Shown: positions 27,440 through 35,627, counted from the first letter of the stretch. The stretch: DNA of 64,000 bases from an uncultured Spirochaetia bacterium (GCA_958296075.1 CATQHW010000002.1:1054001-1118000), one strand, 5' to 3'. Numbers and translations are program-made. The notes: generated by a model not told the origin, from the letters alone.

Positions 27440-27556
27440 TCAGAGGCTCAGAGCGCCGGCCGCTACCGCCAGTAGCACCACGAATGTCGTCACGATGAGC
27501 GCTACTCGCCGCCGCCACCGCGCCGTCTCATCCTGTCGCCGAGCGATCATATGCAT
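27440..27556 (-). CDS. Possible 38-residue single-span membrane protein
   Basis: From ATG at 27556 the frame encodes MHMIARRQDETARW, a run of basic residues (RRRVA), and one hydrophobic span LIVTTFVVLLAVAAGALSL ending at TGA. A charged, arginine-rich head followed by a clean transmembrane helix is unlikely to arise by chance in noncoding GC-rich DNA. The topology would be N-in, C-out by the positive-inside rule. No clear Shine-Dalgarno exists. It is 29 bp upstream of the DHDPS-family gene. It could also be a truncated remnant of a larger protein. Confidence 0.35.
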   Translation of the reverse strand: MHMIARRQDETARWRRRVALIVTTFVVLLAVAAGALSL

Positions 27557-27617
27557 ATCGCGTGGATCGGCAGTCTGGCGCGGCGACTTGAGCGGAGCCG
27601 GCGGGCTCCGGAGCGGG

Positions 27618-27623
27618 TATACT
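27618..27623 (+). promoter_or_regulatory. -10 element placed for a leaderless transcript (alpha/beta hydrolase gene)
   Basis: TATACT ends 7 nt before the ATG at 27631, the same spacing as at the desaturase gene. No Shine-Dalgarno is present. Confidence 0.5.
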
Positions 27624-27630
27624 GCAGCCG

Positions 27631-28596
27631 ATGGCGTCGCGTATGGCCGGGATCGAGCCGGCGTTTCCGTGTCCGCTGCCGTTGGAGGAGGTGCCGGCCA
27701 GGTTTCGCGAGCTGATCGGCCTGGACGCGATCCCGGAACAGGTCGACTTCACCGCCGCCGGCACCGCGGTGGAGGACGGTCTGGCGCTGACCCGGCTGCG
27801 CTACCGCAACTGCCTGGGCGAGTCGATTCACGCCATCGCCATCCTGCCGGCCGAGCGTTCCGGGACGCTGGCCGGCGTCGTCTGCACGAACGGCACCTCC
27901 AGCACGGCCGAGGACGTGGCGCATCCGCTGTACCACCGCAAGACCCCGCACCGCGGGCCGCTGTACGGGTGGGGCCGGGAGATGGTGCGGCGCGGGTTCG
28001 CGGCGTTGACCTTCACGCCGAAGGGGGCCTCGGCGCGGCGCGGGACGCTGGAAGCGTGGGAGGAGGAGCAGAAGCTGCTGCTGCCGTTCGGGCGATCGCA
28101 GTTGGCGGTGGTCGCCGACGAGGCGGTCCGCGCGGCACGCGTGCTCGGCGCGATGGACGGCGTCGACGCCGGCCGCATCGGGCTCACCGGCATGTCGCTG
28201 GGCGGCTGGACGTCGTGGCTGGGCATGGTCGCCGCCCCGTGGGTCAAGACGGCCGCGCCGATCGCCGGCGGACTGGGGACCATGCGCGCCAACATCGACC
28301 ACGGCCTGGTGTGGCGCCACTCCTCGTTCGCGTTCGTGCCGCACATGCTGCGCTACTTCGACCACCCGCAGTTGATCGCGGCGACGATCGCCCCGCGCCC
28401 CTTCATGATGGTGGCGCCGCTGGCCGACGAGGACATGCCCTCCGACGGGGTCGACGTGTTCGTGGACTACGTGAGTCGCGTGTACGCGCAGGCCGGCGTG
28501 CCGGAACGGTTCCTGGTCCGCCGGCCGCCCGGCCACCACGTGTTCACCATGCAGTACTTCGAGTGGGCCGTGGAGTGGTTCGAGCGCTGGCTGTAG
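27631..28596 (+). CDS. Alpha/beta hydrolase (dienelactone hydrolase/acetyl-xylan-esterase-like)
   Basis: 321 residues. The nucleophile elbow is LTGMSLGGWTSW, a late acidic segment PLADEDMPSDG offers the Asp, and PPGHHVFTMQYF gives the catalytic His. The early part (YRNCLGESIHAIAILPAE) resembles the N-terminal strands of peptidase S9 and sugar-esterase hydrolases. No signal peptide is seen, so it probably acts in the cytoplasm on an esterified metabolite. It resembles, at the family level, the larger esterase at 54850-56727. Confidence 0.82.
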   Translation: MASRMAGIEPAFPCPLPLEEVPARFRELIGLDAIPEQVDFTAAGTAVEDGLALTRLRYRNCLGESIHAIAILPAERSGTLAGVVCTNGTSSTAEDVAHPLYHRKTPHRGPLYGWGREMVRRGFAALTFTPKGASARRGTLEAWEEEQKLLLPFGRSQLAVVADEAVRAARVLGAMDGVDAGRIGLTGMSLGGWTSWLGMVAAPWVKTAAPIAGGLGTMRANIDHGLVWRHSSFAFVPHMLRYFDHPQLIAATIAPRPFMMVAPLADEDMPSDGVDVFVDYVSRVYAQAGVPERFLVRRPPGHHVFTMQYFEWAVEWFERWL

Positions 28597-28607
28597 CGTG
28601 ATGAGCC

Positions 28608-29057
28608 ATGGCTGACAGGAGCGCGGACTGGCTCAATCAGTCGCGGCGCGATCTCGACAGCGCCCGAGCTCAGCGTGATTCCGGGTTCCACGAGTGGGCG
28701 TGCTTCATCTCGCAGCAGTCGAGCGAAAAGGCGCTGAAAGCGGTATTCCAGAGACTCGGAGGCGAGGTCCGAGGTCACTCGATCGTCGATCTGCTCAACT
28801 CGCTGGAGGAACGGGTCGAGGTTCCCGGTCGGCTGCGGCGATCGGCCGTCCATCTCGACCGGTACTATATTCCATCACGGTATCCGAACGGCTGGGCATC
28901 CGGGAGCCCGGCCGATTATTTTACGGAAGAGGACGCTGATGGCGCCATCTGTCATTCGCAGAAGATCGTCCGGTTCTGTCACGGTATTCTGGCTGGACCG
29001 GAACCTGCTCAAGAGCCGGATAGCGGCGGCGGCGCGGAAGTTGGGCCAGGAGAATGA
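28608..29057 (+). CDS. HEPN-domain protein (probable toxin of a HEPN/MNT pair)
   Basis: 149 residues. The HEPN fold is shown by DWLNQSRRDLDSARAQRDSG, WACFISQQSSEKALKAVFQ, SIVDLLNSL and YYIPSRYPNG. A short RFCHG occurs near the end, although it is not the textbook R-x4-6-H RNase motif. HEPN proteins paired with minimal nucleotidyltransferases form type VII toxin-antitoxin systems. The last 25 residues are Gly/Glu-rich and overlap the next gene in another frame, so the C-terminus may have been altered by a frameshift. Confidence 0.85.
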   Translation: MADRSADWLNQSRRDLDSARAQRDSGFHEWACFISQQSSEKALKAVFQRLGGEVRGHSIVDLLNSLEERVEVPGRLRRSAVHLDRYYIPSRYPNGWASGSPADYFTEEDADGAICHSQKIVRFCHGILAGPEPAQEPDSGGGAEVGPGE

Positions 29058-29367
29058 GGCGGTGACGCAGGTCATCCTGTTCGGCTCCGTGGCATCCAAC
29101 CGAGCGCTCCCGTCAAGCGACGCGGACCTTCTGATCGTGGTCCGCGATTCTACCGAGCGCTTCATCGACCGCGCGCAGGCATTTCGACCTTTTTTCTCCG
29201 AGATCGGCGTAGGAGTCGACCTGTTCGTCTACACCGAACCGGAGATTCGCTCGGCCAGCATTCCGGTGGCGGTCACGGCGCTGCGCACCGGCATCGTGCT
29301 GTACTCCGCGCCGTCATGCTCGCGTGCAAGGAACTGCGATGGACACCCCGGCAAGCCACGGACTTGA
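28939..29367 (+). CDS. Minimal nucleotidyltransferase (MNT, probable antitoxin)
   Basis: 142 residues. The DNA polymerase beta-like active site is visible as FGSVASNRALPSSDADLLIV, with the Gly-Ser and the Asp-x-Asp pair. MNT antitoxins AMPylate their HEPN partner. The annotated ATG lies 119 bp inside the HEPN gene, which is long for a natural overlap. Family similarity starts only near WLDRNLLKSRI (about 28990), so either translation begins at a non-ATG codon there or the HEPN 3' end is frameshifted. The extra tail after LYSAPS also looks non-native. Confidence 0.8.
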   Translation: MAPSVIRRRSSGSVTVFWLDRNLLKSRIAAAARKLGQENEAVTQVILFGSVASNRALPSSDADLLIVVRDSTERFIDRAQAFRPFFSEIGVGVDLFVYTEPEIRSASIPVAVTALRTGIVLYSAPSCSRARNCDGHPGKPRT

Positions 29368-29544
29368 CGGGCGTACGGTCATGATTTGCATCGAGCGCCT
29401 CGGGGTGGTTGTCATCGGTCGCTTGATGATGAAGCAGGAGATTTCGGAGATCGCACTTCGTCGGGCGCAGATATTGGCTGGTCGATAGTGTCGGGCGACA
29501 GAGAGGCCGCCGTGCACCATTCACGGAACTTCGATGACGAGACG

Positions 29545-29992
29545 ATGACGGTCGAAGACCTGATCGGTCCGCTCAATGAGATGGAACGCAAACACGCGCC
29601 TAAAGCGGCTGTGGATCGGTGGCGATGCATCGATCTTCGAGTTGGGAACGCTGGTGTCGGTGGTGGGCTCACGGTCGGCATCCCGCGACGGGATCAGCGG
29701 CCTCGACCGAACGACGGACGGTGGATCGTCACATCAAGACGATCGAAGTGGTACGGACTATCGATTACCCACGAAGAGTCATCGTAGTGGACGACGTGGT
29801 GACGTCCGGCGCCACCCTCTTTGCTGCGACCGCATCATCGCGGAGGCATGTCCCAATGCAGTCGTTGAGGCGTTCGCGCTGGTCCGCGCGCTCAGCGGTC
29901 AGGAGATAGCGGAAACGCCAAATCAGTGCCTCGATCCCTGCATCGGTACCATCACACTCAACCCGGGTGGAACGACGACTCGGGAACCGTAG
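29545..29992 (+). pseudogene. Wreck of a DprA-like plus phosphoribosyltransferase locus
   Basis: Protein matches are scattered over three frames. From ATG 29545, MTVEDLIGPLNEMERKHAPK passes by a frameshift near 29600 to LWIGGDASIFELG and VSVVGSRSASRDG, the start of a DprA-type Rossmann fold. Then the middle is gone, and YPRRVIVVDDVVTSGATL (the PRTase PRPP loop) appears. Another shift near 29825 leads to RIIAEACPNAVVEAFALVRA and a conserved-looking tail ending at the TAG at 29990-29992. Nothing functional can be produced. The 177 bp between the MNT gene and this relic show no further recognisable gene. Confidence 0.65.
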
Positions 29993-29998
29993 CGGCGC

Positions 29999-30721
29999 TC
30001 AGTCGGTGACCGGCGTCAGGGTGCGGACGCCGTTGCGGTAGACGACTTGCTGCTTGCCGCCGGGGACGGGGAGGGCGCGGAGCGCCAGCTCGCCGAAGGT
30101 GACCAGCGGCTCGGACTTGAGCAGGATTTCGTCGAGCGACTCCTCCGGCCTGCGGCCGGTGGTGTCGACGTTGACGACCCGGCCCACCTTGCGGAACAGG
30201 GAGCTCTCCACTTCCTCGGCGAAGCGTTCCTTGATACGCCCGATGTCCGCTTCGCGGATCACCTGGTGCTCGTGCGGCGCCTCGCGCATGCGCCGGCGGA
30301 GCTCGTCGTCGTCGGCGGTGAGGTGGAACAGCACCACGTCCGGCAGGCGGCGCTCGAATATCTGCGCCTCGTAGACCCGCTGCTTGACGTGGCGGTAGCG
30401 CCGGTAATAGGGGCTGCCGGGATCATCGCCGTAGATATCGCAGTAGACCGCTTCCTCGATGAACCAGCCGCCGAACAACGGATTCTGGATGAACTCGATC
30501 AACTCGATGTGGAACTGGATCTGCATGCGCTGATAGCGCTCCTTCATGTCGTCGGGAGCGTCGAGCAGCAGCTTCTGCGACGCAGCGCCGAGCGTGCGGT
30601 CCGGCAGGCTGAAGTGATCGTCGTAGTGCGCGGGCAGGCCGCGCGCCTCGTAATAGCTGCCGAGCAGATCGATCAGGGTGGTCTTTCCGGCGTACTCGAT
30701 GCCGGTGAAGATGGCTCGCAT
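29999..30721 (-). CDS. P-loop NTPase/kinase-like protein of unknown function
   Basis: 240 residues. Walker A is FTGIEYAGKTTLIDLLG; a mid-region GWFIEEAVYCDIYG and a C-terminal VVNVDTT are typical positions for kinase-like folds (nucleoside or thymidylate-kinase type). It starts at the ATG at 30721 behind the strong Shine-Dalgarno AAGGAGGA and is the third gene of an operon with two PhyH genes (gap 23 bp). It is a paralogue of the protein at 60559-61236, sharing (T/V)G(I/C)EYxGxTTL and a xxEHxVIxEADI-like stretch. Function unknown; phosphorylation of a hydroxylated product is an inference. Confidence 0.72.
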   Translation of the reverse strand: MRAIFTGIEYAGKTTLIDLLGSYYEARGLPAHYDDHFSLPDRTLGAASQKLLLDAPDDMKERYQRMQIQFHIELIEFIQNPLFGGWFIEEAVYCDIYGDDPGSPYYRRYRHVKQRVYEAQIFERRLPDVVLFHLTADDDELRRRMREAPHEHQVIREADIGRIKERFAEEVESSLFRKVGRVVNVDTTGRRPEESLDEILLKSEPLVTFGELALRALPVPGGKQQVVYRNGVRTLTPVTD

Positions 30722-30744
30722 ATCGGTCCTCCTTCGTGATCCGG

Positions 30745-31644
30745 TCAGGCGCGGCGGGCGGCGGCCAGCCGATTCTCCGCCGCCGTGGTCCGCTTGCGGA
30801 TGCGCAGCGGCACGTGCGGCTGCGGGTCGGGATCGCTGTCGGCGCCGCTTTCGCGGTCCAGGAACAGCGGGAAATCCTCCGCGTCCGGGTTGGTCAGGCC
30901 GTGCGGGTGGCGATAGCTGCGCATGATGATGCGCTGCTCGCGGTCGAGCGTAGCCAGCCAGTCGTCGTTGGAGAAGTAGTGATCGCCGGCGGTCACCCAG
31001 CTCGGGCAGTACGAGAGGAAGAAGTTCTTGCGCTCCACGTCGGTCTCGTTGGGCTCGACCCGGTGCCAAAGGTTGCCGTTGTAGACGGTCAGCGTGCCGG
31101 CCTTGACGCACAGGATATCCTCCCCCGGCGCCGGGTCGTGGGTATGGTACTGCTCCAGGTGCTGCATGCGGTGGCTGCCCGGCACGTACACGAAGTTGCC
31201 CATGCGCGGGGCGGGAAGGTCGGTGAGCCAATAGCCGACGCTCATGCGCAGCGGCAACTCGGGCGAGAACACCTGGTACGGCAGCGCGCGCGGGCTGTCC
31301 GGGTGCCAGGCGTTCCGTTCCGTACCGCGCGCGCGGATGCGCACGTCGCTGCGCAGCAGCTTCAGCATTTCACCGAACACGTCGTAGACGTACCCCACGT
31401 GCCGGTCGTGGTCGATCAGCTCGGCGATCGCGGGGTCGAGTTCGACCGCGTTGTCGAGCCGCAGCGATCGACCCGGCCGGTAGCGCGGTTCCGCCGCCGC
31501 CACCCGGTCGACGGCCGCCAGGTAGTGGTCGATCTCCTCCGGGGACAGCGCGTTCTCGATCCTGATCAGGCCCCGATCCTGGAACTCCCGCCACTGGCCG
31601 TCCGTAAACCCGCGCGGGGCGATGCGCAGTCGGTCGTCGCTCAT
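30745..31644 (-). CDS. Phytanoyl-CoA dioxygenase-like oxygenase (tandem copy 2)
   Basis: 299 residues. Iron ligands: WHPDSP (His and Asp) and NLWHRVEPN (distal His). The rest is YWLTDLPAPRMGNFVYVPGSH and RIIMRSYRHPHG near the C-terminus. A good Shine-Dalgarno (GAGGAGGAG) precedes the ATG inside the end of the upstream copy; start and stop overlap as ATGA. It is closely similar along its whole length to the protein at 31641-32543, so the two arose by tandem duplication. The substrate is unknown. Confidence 0.88.
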   Translation of the reverse strand: MSDDRLRIAPRGFTDGQWREFQDRGLIRIENALSPEEIDHYLAAVDRVAAAEPRYRPGRSLRLDNAVELDPAIAELIDHDRHVGYVYDVFGEMLKLLRSDVRIRARGTERNAWHPDSPRALPYQVFSPELPLRMSVGYWLTDLPAPRMGNFVYVPGSHRMQHLEQYHTHDPAPGEDILCVKAGTLTVYNGNLWHRVEPNETDVERKNFFLSYCPSWVTAGDHYFSNDDWLATLDREQRIIMRSYRHPHGLTNPDAEDFPLFLDRESGADSDPDPQPHVPLRIRKRTTAAENRLAAARRA

Positions 31645-32543
31645 CGTTCTCCTCCTCGTACATCGGCGTTCAGGCGCTCGGCGGCCGTCCGCCGCTTGCG
31701 CAGCCGCAGCGGGATGCGCTCCGGCACTCCGGCGTCGGTATCGGCGCCGGTCTCCCGTTCCAGGAAGAGCGGGAAGTCGTCCGCGGCCGGATTGGTATAG
31801 TCATGCGGATGCGCATAGCTGCGCATGATGATGCGCTGCTCGCGGTTCAAGGTCGCCAGCCACGCCGGGTCGGACAGCAGCCGATCGCCGGCGCAGACCC
31901 ACGAGGGGCAGTAGGCGATGAAGATGTTCTTGCGCACCACGCCGGTGCGGTTGGGCTCGACGCGGTGCCACAGGTTGCCGTCGTAGATCGTCATGGCGCC
32001 GGCGCGGACGCGCAGTATCTCTTCGCCGGGGGCCGGTTCGTGCGAGTAGTAGCCGTCCAGGCACTGGTCGCGGTGACTGCCGGGCAGATACACGAAGTTG
32101 CCCATCTGCGCGCGCGGCAGGTCGGTGAGCCAGTAGCCGATGCTCAGCCGCAGCGGCAGCTCCGGGGCGAACACGCGGTACGGCACCGCGCGCGGGCTGT
32201 CGGGATGCCACAGGTTGCTGTCGGTGTCGCGCGGCCGGACGAAGATGTCGGAGCGGATGACCTTCAGCATCTCGCCGTACAGGTCGTAGGCGTAGCCGAC
32301 GTGGCGCGGGTGGTCGATCAGTTCCGCGATCGCCGGGTCGGCCTCCACGGCGTTGGAGACGCGGTAGTCGGTCTTCCCCTCGACGTAATCGGGGTTGCGG
32401 GCGCAGACGCGGTCGACGGCGTCCCGGTAACGGGCGACCTCATCCGGAGTGAGCGCGTCGTCCAGAATCACGATGCCGCGCTCGGAGAGCTCCTGCCACT
32501 GTTCGCGGCTGAAGCCGGGCGGGGCGACGCGGCAGGCGCTCAT
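31641..32543 (-). CDS. Phytanoyl-CoA dioxygenase-like oxygenase (tandem copy 1)
   Basis: 300 residues, Fe(II)/2-oxoglutarate family. Iron ligands appear in WHPDSPRAVPY and NLWHRVEPNRTG. The frame is open 270 bp further upstream, but MSACRVAPPGFSREQW aligns with the start of copy 2 and is preceded by a GAGGTGAG Shine-Dalgarno. It is the first gene of the operon PhyH-PhyH-P-loop protein. A 103-bp divergent intergenic region separates it from the DUF1801 gene. Confidence 0.88.
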   Translation of the reverse strand: MSACRVAPPGFSREQWQELSERGIVILDDALTPDEVARYRDAVDRVCARNPDYVEGKTDYRVSNAVEADPAIAELIDHPRHVGYAYDLYGEMLKVIRSDIFVRPRDTDSNLWHPDSPRAVPYRVFAPELPLRLSIGYWLTDLPRAQMGNFVYLPGSHRDQCLDGYYSHEPAPGEEILRVRAGAMTIYDGNLWHRVEPNRTGVVRKNIFIAYCPSWVCAGDRLLSDPAWLATLNREQRIIMRSYAHPHDYTNPAADDFPLFLERETGADTDAGVPERIPLRLRKRRTAAERLNADVRGGER

Positions 32544-32646
32544 GGTCGCGCTCACCTCGGCGGCCGGCTCGGAGCGTTGCACGACGGGGACACCGTGCCC
32601 GAAAACGGACGTTGACGGAAGCCGCCCGGTGCGGACAGGGTTCGCC

Positions 32647-33084
32647 ATGGAACGAATCGCGACCTCGCCGGAGGAGTACATCGCGTCGCTGCCGGCGGAG
32701 GTGGGCGCCGACATGGCCGCGCTCGACGAACGGATCACGGCGGCGCTGCCGGGGTACGGCCGCAGTCTGTGGGCAGGGGTCTTCTGGGGCGGCAGCGAGC
32801 AGAGGATCATCGGCTACGGCGACCTGTCGTACGTGCGTTCCGACAAGCAGGAAGTGCGCTGGTTCCTGGTCGGCTTGGCGCGCCAGAAGAACTACTACAG
32901 CGTCTACGTCAACGCGGCCGATGGCCGGCGCTACCTTGCGGAGGCGTACGCCGGCCGGCTGGGCAAGGCGAAGGTGGGCAAGAGCAGCATCAGTTTTCGC
33001 AAGCTCGCCGACGTCGATCTGAACGTGCTGAGTGAGCTGATCGGGCGAGCAGGGGAGCTGTCGGCGGGCGGCGGCGGATCATAG
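32647..33084 (+). CDS. DUF1801-family protein
   Basis: 145 residues of the small YdhG/DUF1801 fold: SPEEYIASLPAEVGADMAALD, LPGYGRSLWAGVFWGG, a beta-rich middle (YYSVYVNAADG) and VGKSSISFRKLADVDLNVL. Members are soluble and of unknown biochemical role, with an iron-chaperone-like fold similar to frataxin-type proteins. I chose the ATG at 32647 because the upstream open frame lies in the divergent promoter region. Confidence 0.75.
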   Translation: MERIATSPEEYIASLPAEVGADMAALDERITAALPGYGRSLWAGVFWGGSEQRIIGYGDLSYVRSDKQEVRWFLVGLARQKNYYSVYVNAADGRRYLAEAYAGRLGKAKVGKSSISFRKLADVDLNVLSELIGRAGELSAGGGGS

Positions 33085-33091
33085 CCGGGGC

Positions 33092-33628
33092 TCAGCGGCT
33101 CGGCATCCCGACCGAGCGAAGCGCGGCGCACCATTCGCCGAGCGCCGCCGAACGGGATGCGGGCGTGTTCCAGTGCAGCGGCCGGGGGCTGGTCGACGGC
33201 AGTTCGACCACTTCGGCGTTCAGCGCGCCGAAGTGCCGACGCCATTCCCGCGAGCGGCGCCCGTTGAGCAGGATCGGGAAGGGACCCCGTTCGGCAAGCA
33301 GCGTTCCCACCGCGTTGGGCTCGGCATCCCGGATGCGGTCGTCGCCGGAGCCCTGCCGCCGCACGCGTGCGTACAGGTCCCAGATCGCCAAGCCGCGGCG
33401 CCGCACCGCGGCGATCCGCTCCGCATATGGCTCATCCGAGGCCTCGATCACGCCACAGTGGGCCAGCACGTACCAGAACCGGTTCTGCGCGTGCCCGTAA
33501 TACTGCGCGGACTCCAGGGAAGCGACGCTCGGAAAGGAGCCGAGGACCAGAGCGAGAGTCGGTCCGTCCGGCAGGATGGGCGCCAGCCCTTGCAGCAGCG
33601 GCGGGGCCTCGTCAGCATTCGACGTCAC
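33092..33628 (-). CDS. DNA-deoxyinosine glycosylase (uracil-DNA glycosylase superfamily)
   Basis: 178 residues. Motif 1 is LVLGSFPSVASLESAQYYGH followed by QNRFWYVL, the family-6 (HDG) UDG pattern. IWDLYARVRRQGSGD and LLNGR follow, and motif 2 appears as LPSTSPR. It removes deaminated bases (hypoxanthine, possibly uracil) during base-excision repair. GTG start. It is convergent with the DUF1801 gene, with only 7 bp between the stops. Confidence 0.88.
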   Translation of the reverse strand: MTSNADEAPPLLQGLAPILPDGPTLALVLGSFPSVASLESAQYYGHAQNRFWYVLAHCGVIEASDEPYAERIAAVRRRGLAIWDLYARVRRQGSGDDRIRDAEPNAVGTLLAERGPFPILLNGRRSREWRRHFGALNAEVVELPSTSPRPLHWNTPASRSAALGEWCAALRSVGMPSR

Positions 33629-33786
33629 AGCGCCGTTCGCTCAGCCAGTCCGTGTCGATCGTGCACCTTGCCTGTAATCCCTGTATTCGCTACCAGCGCT
33701 CTGATAGTCTAATCCAGGCAGACGATCGCTCGTGGCATGCGGGCGCAGGAGGCCCGGACGGTGCCGCGAGACAGGAGATACGACGG

Positions 33787-35148
33787 ATGTTGAAACGCCT
33801 CAAGGTCAGCCGCTTCAAGGCATGGCGCTGTTTGGAAATGCGGTTCGGCAAGGTGACCGGACTGTTCGGCGAGAACAGCTCCGGCAAGAGCAGTGTCCTG
33901 CAGTTGTTGCTCCTGCTCAAACAGACCAAGAATGCAACGGACCGGGGGTTGGTGCTGGATTTCGGCGGACCGAATGAGCTGGTGAATCTGGGGAAATACC
34001 AAGACATAGTGCATCAAAGAGACATGGAATCGGATATCGCATGGGCGCTGGATTGGGAGTTGCAGGACTCTCTCAGGATCAGTGATCCGATGGGCGGCCG
34101 CAACGACGTGCTTATGCAAGGAAAAAGCCTACAAATACGCGCGAGGATAGGATTGAAAGGAGCTGATTTGTCGGCAAAACGTCTGTTGTACCGATTTGCC
34201 GATACGGATTTTTCGATCGATCGAAACGAGAAATCATCCAGTGATTTCAAGCTGATTTCGGAAGGCATGAACGAGTTGAGGTTCATCCGTAATCAGGGTC
34301 GAGGCTGGGCGCTGCCGGGACCGGTAAAGACCCATCTTTTTCCTGACCAGGCTCGCACGTACTACCAGAATACGAGCTTCTTGAGCCGTTTCGAAGCCGC
34401 GTACGAAGGCCTGATGGACGGGATGTTCTATCTCGGCCCTCTCCGGGAGCACCCACAGCGAGAGTACCGCTGGTCGGGTGCGAGTCCCGCGGATGTTGGA
34501 CCGCGCGGCGAGCGCAGCGTCGATGCCATTCTGGCCGCTACCGGACGAAACGAGCGGATGAACCTAGCACCTGGAAAGAACAAGATGAGCTTCCAGGAAA
34601 TGATCGCGCATTGGTTACGCGAGATGCGGTTGATCAAGTCGTTCGGGATCGAGGAAATCGCGCCTGGATCGAGCCTCTACCAAGCCCGCGTTCAAAAGGA
34701 TAACGGTGGTCCGGAGACGATGTTGACGGACGTTGGTTTCGGCGTCTCTCAAGTGCTGCCCGTCATCGTGCTCTTGTATTACGTGCCGGAGGGCTCCATT
34801 GTATTGCTGGAGCAGCCGGAGATACACCTGCACCCATCGGTACAGAGCGGTTTGGCGGACGTGATGCTTGCGGTCGCGAAGCGTCGGCGAGTGCAGATCA
34901 TCGTCGAAAGCCATAGCGAGCATCTCCTGCGCCGATTTCAGCGTCGCGCAGCCGAAGGGGAAGTTCCATCATCCGATTTGATGCTCTATTTTGTTTCCAA
35001 TAACGACGGAGAGGCGAAACTGGAGGGTTTGAAATTGAGTGAGTGGGGGGAGATTGAGAACTGGCCGGATCATTTCTTCGGGGACGAAATGGGGGAAATA
35101 GCCGCGATCGGAAAGGCGTCTCTGAAGAGGCGGATCGACTCGAAATGA
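33787..35148 (+). CDS. AAA/ABC-type ATPase (DUF3696, OLD-like)
   Basis: 453 residues. Walker A is GLFGENSSGKSSVLQ in an SMC/OLD-like N-terminus (LKRLKVSRFKAWR). The C-terminal half has DVGFGVSQVLPVI (ABC-like signature), Walker B VLLEQPEIHLHP and the late His loop VESHSEHLLRRF. Residues 60-300 form an insertion region with family marks YLGPLREHPQREY. Such overcoming-lysogenization-like ATPases usually sense or drive an effector in phage-defence pairs. AGGAG precedes the ATG. It is coupled by ATGA overlap to a PIN-like gene. DNA here is clearly more AT-rich than the surroundings. Confidence 0.88.
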   Translation: MLKRLKVSRFKAWRCLEMRFGKVTGLFGENSSGKSSVLQLLLLLKQTKNATDRGLVLDFGGPNELVNLGKYQDIVHQRDMESDIAWALDWELQDSLRISDPMGGRNDVLMQGKSLQIRARIGLKGADLSAKRLLYRFADTDFSIDRNEKSSSDFKLISEGMNELRFIRNQGRGWALPGPVKTHLFPDQARTYYQNTSFLSRFEAAYEGLMDGMFYLGPLREHPQREYRWSGASPADVGPRGERSVDAILAATGRNERMNLAPGKNKMSFQEMIAHWLREMRLIKSFGIEEIAPGSSLYQARVQKDNGGPETMLTDVGFGVSQVLPVIVLLYYVPEGSIVLLEQPEIHLHPSVQSGLADVMLAVAKRRRVQIIVESHSEHLLRRFQRRAAEGEVPSSDLMLYFVSNNDGEAKLEGLKLSEWGEIENWPDHFFGDEMGEIAAIGKASLKRRIDSK

Positions 35149-35627
35149 GTGCATATGTGGTGGATACGAATGTCGCTATCGCCGCCAACGGAAGGAACAC
35201 CCATGCGGATGAGAAATGCCAATTGCGCTGCATCGAGGTGCTTGAGGACATCTGTGCTCGACGAGTGGTCGTTGTGGATGACGGAGACAGTATCTTTGGC
35301 GAATACAGCAGGCGGCTGAGTTTCTCCGGCGTTCCGGGTGTGGGCGACAAGTTTTTCAAGCACGTTTTCGATCACATGTCTGGCGGGCGCCGCGTGCGGC
35401 GGGTTTCGATAACGTCATGCAGCGACCACAGGCGCCGCTTCGAGGAGCTGCCCGGAAACGAACTCGATCCGTCCGACCGTAAGTTCCTTGCCGCGGCGTC
35501 GGTTGGATGCGCCACTATTCTCAACGCGACGGATAGCGACTGGAGCGAACAGGATGCACTGACGGAATACCTGGGAGTGGCGGTGTGCCAGCTATGCCCG
35601 CAGCACGCTTTCAGGCAGATGGTTTGA
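35145..35627 (+). CDS. PIN-like domain protein (putative nuclease effector)
   Basis: 160 residues. The PIN-like acidic set is visible: VVDTNVAIAANG (first Asp), CIEVLEDIC (Glu), ELDPSDRKFLAAA (Asp) and LNATDSDW (last Asp). PIN proteins are Mg2+-dependent ribonucleases used as toxins. The start overlaps the ATPase stop (ATGA), so the pair is translated in fixed ratio. I infer an ATPase-gated RNase acting in abortive infection or plasmid defence. No antitoxin gene follows, consistent with the ATPase itself controlling the nuclease. Confidence 0.75.
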   Translation: MSAYVVDTNVAIAANGRNTHADEKCQLRCIEVLEDICARRVVVVDDGDSIFGEYSRRLSFSGVPGVGDKFFKHVFDHMSGGRRVRRVSITSCSDHRRRFEELPGNELDPSDRKFLAAASVGCATILNATDSDWSEQDALTEYLGVAVCQLCPQHAFRQMV

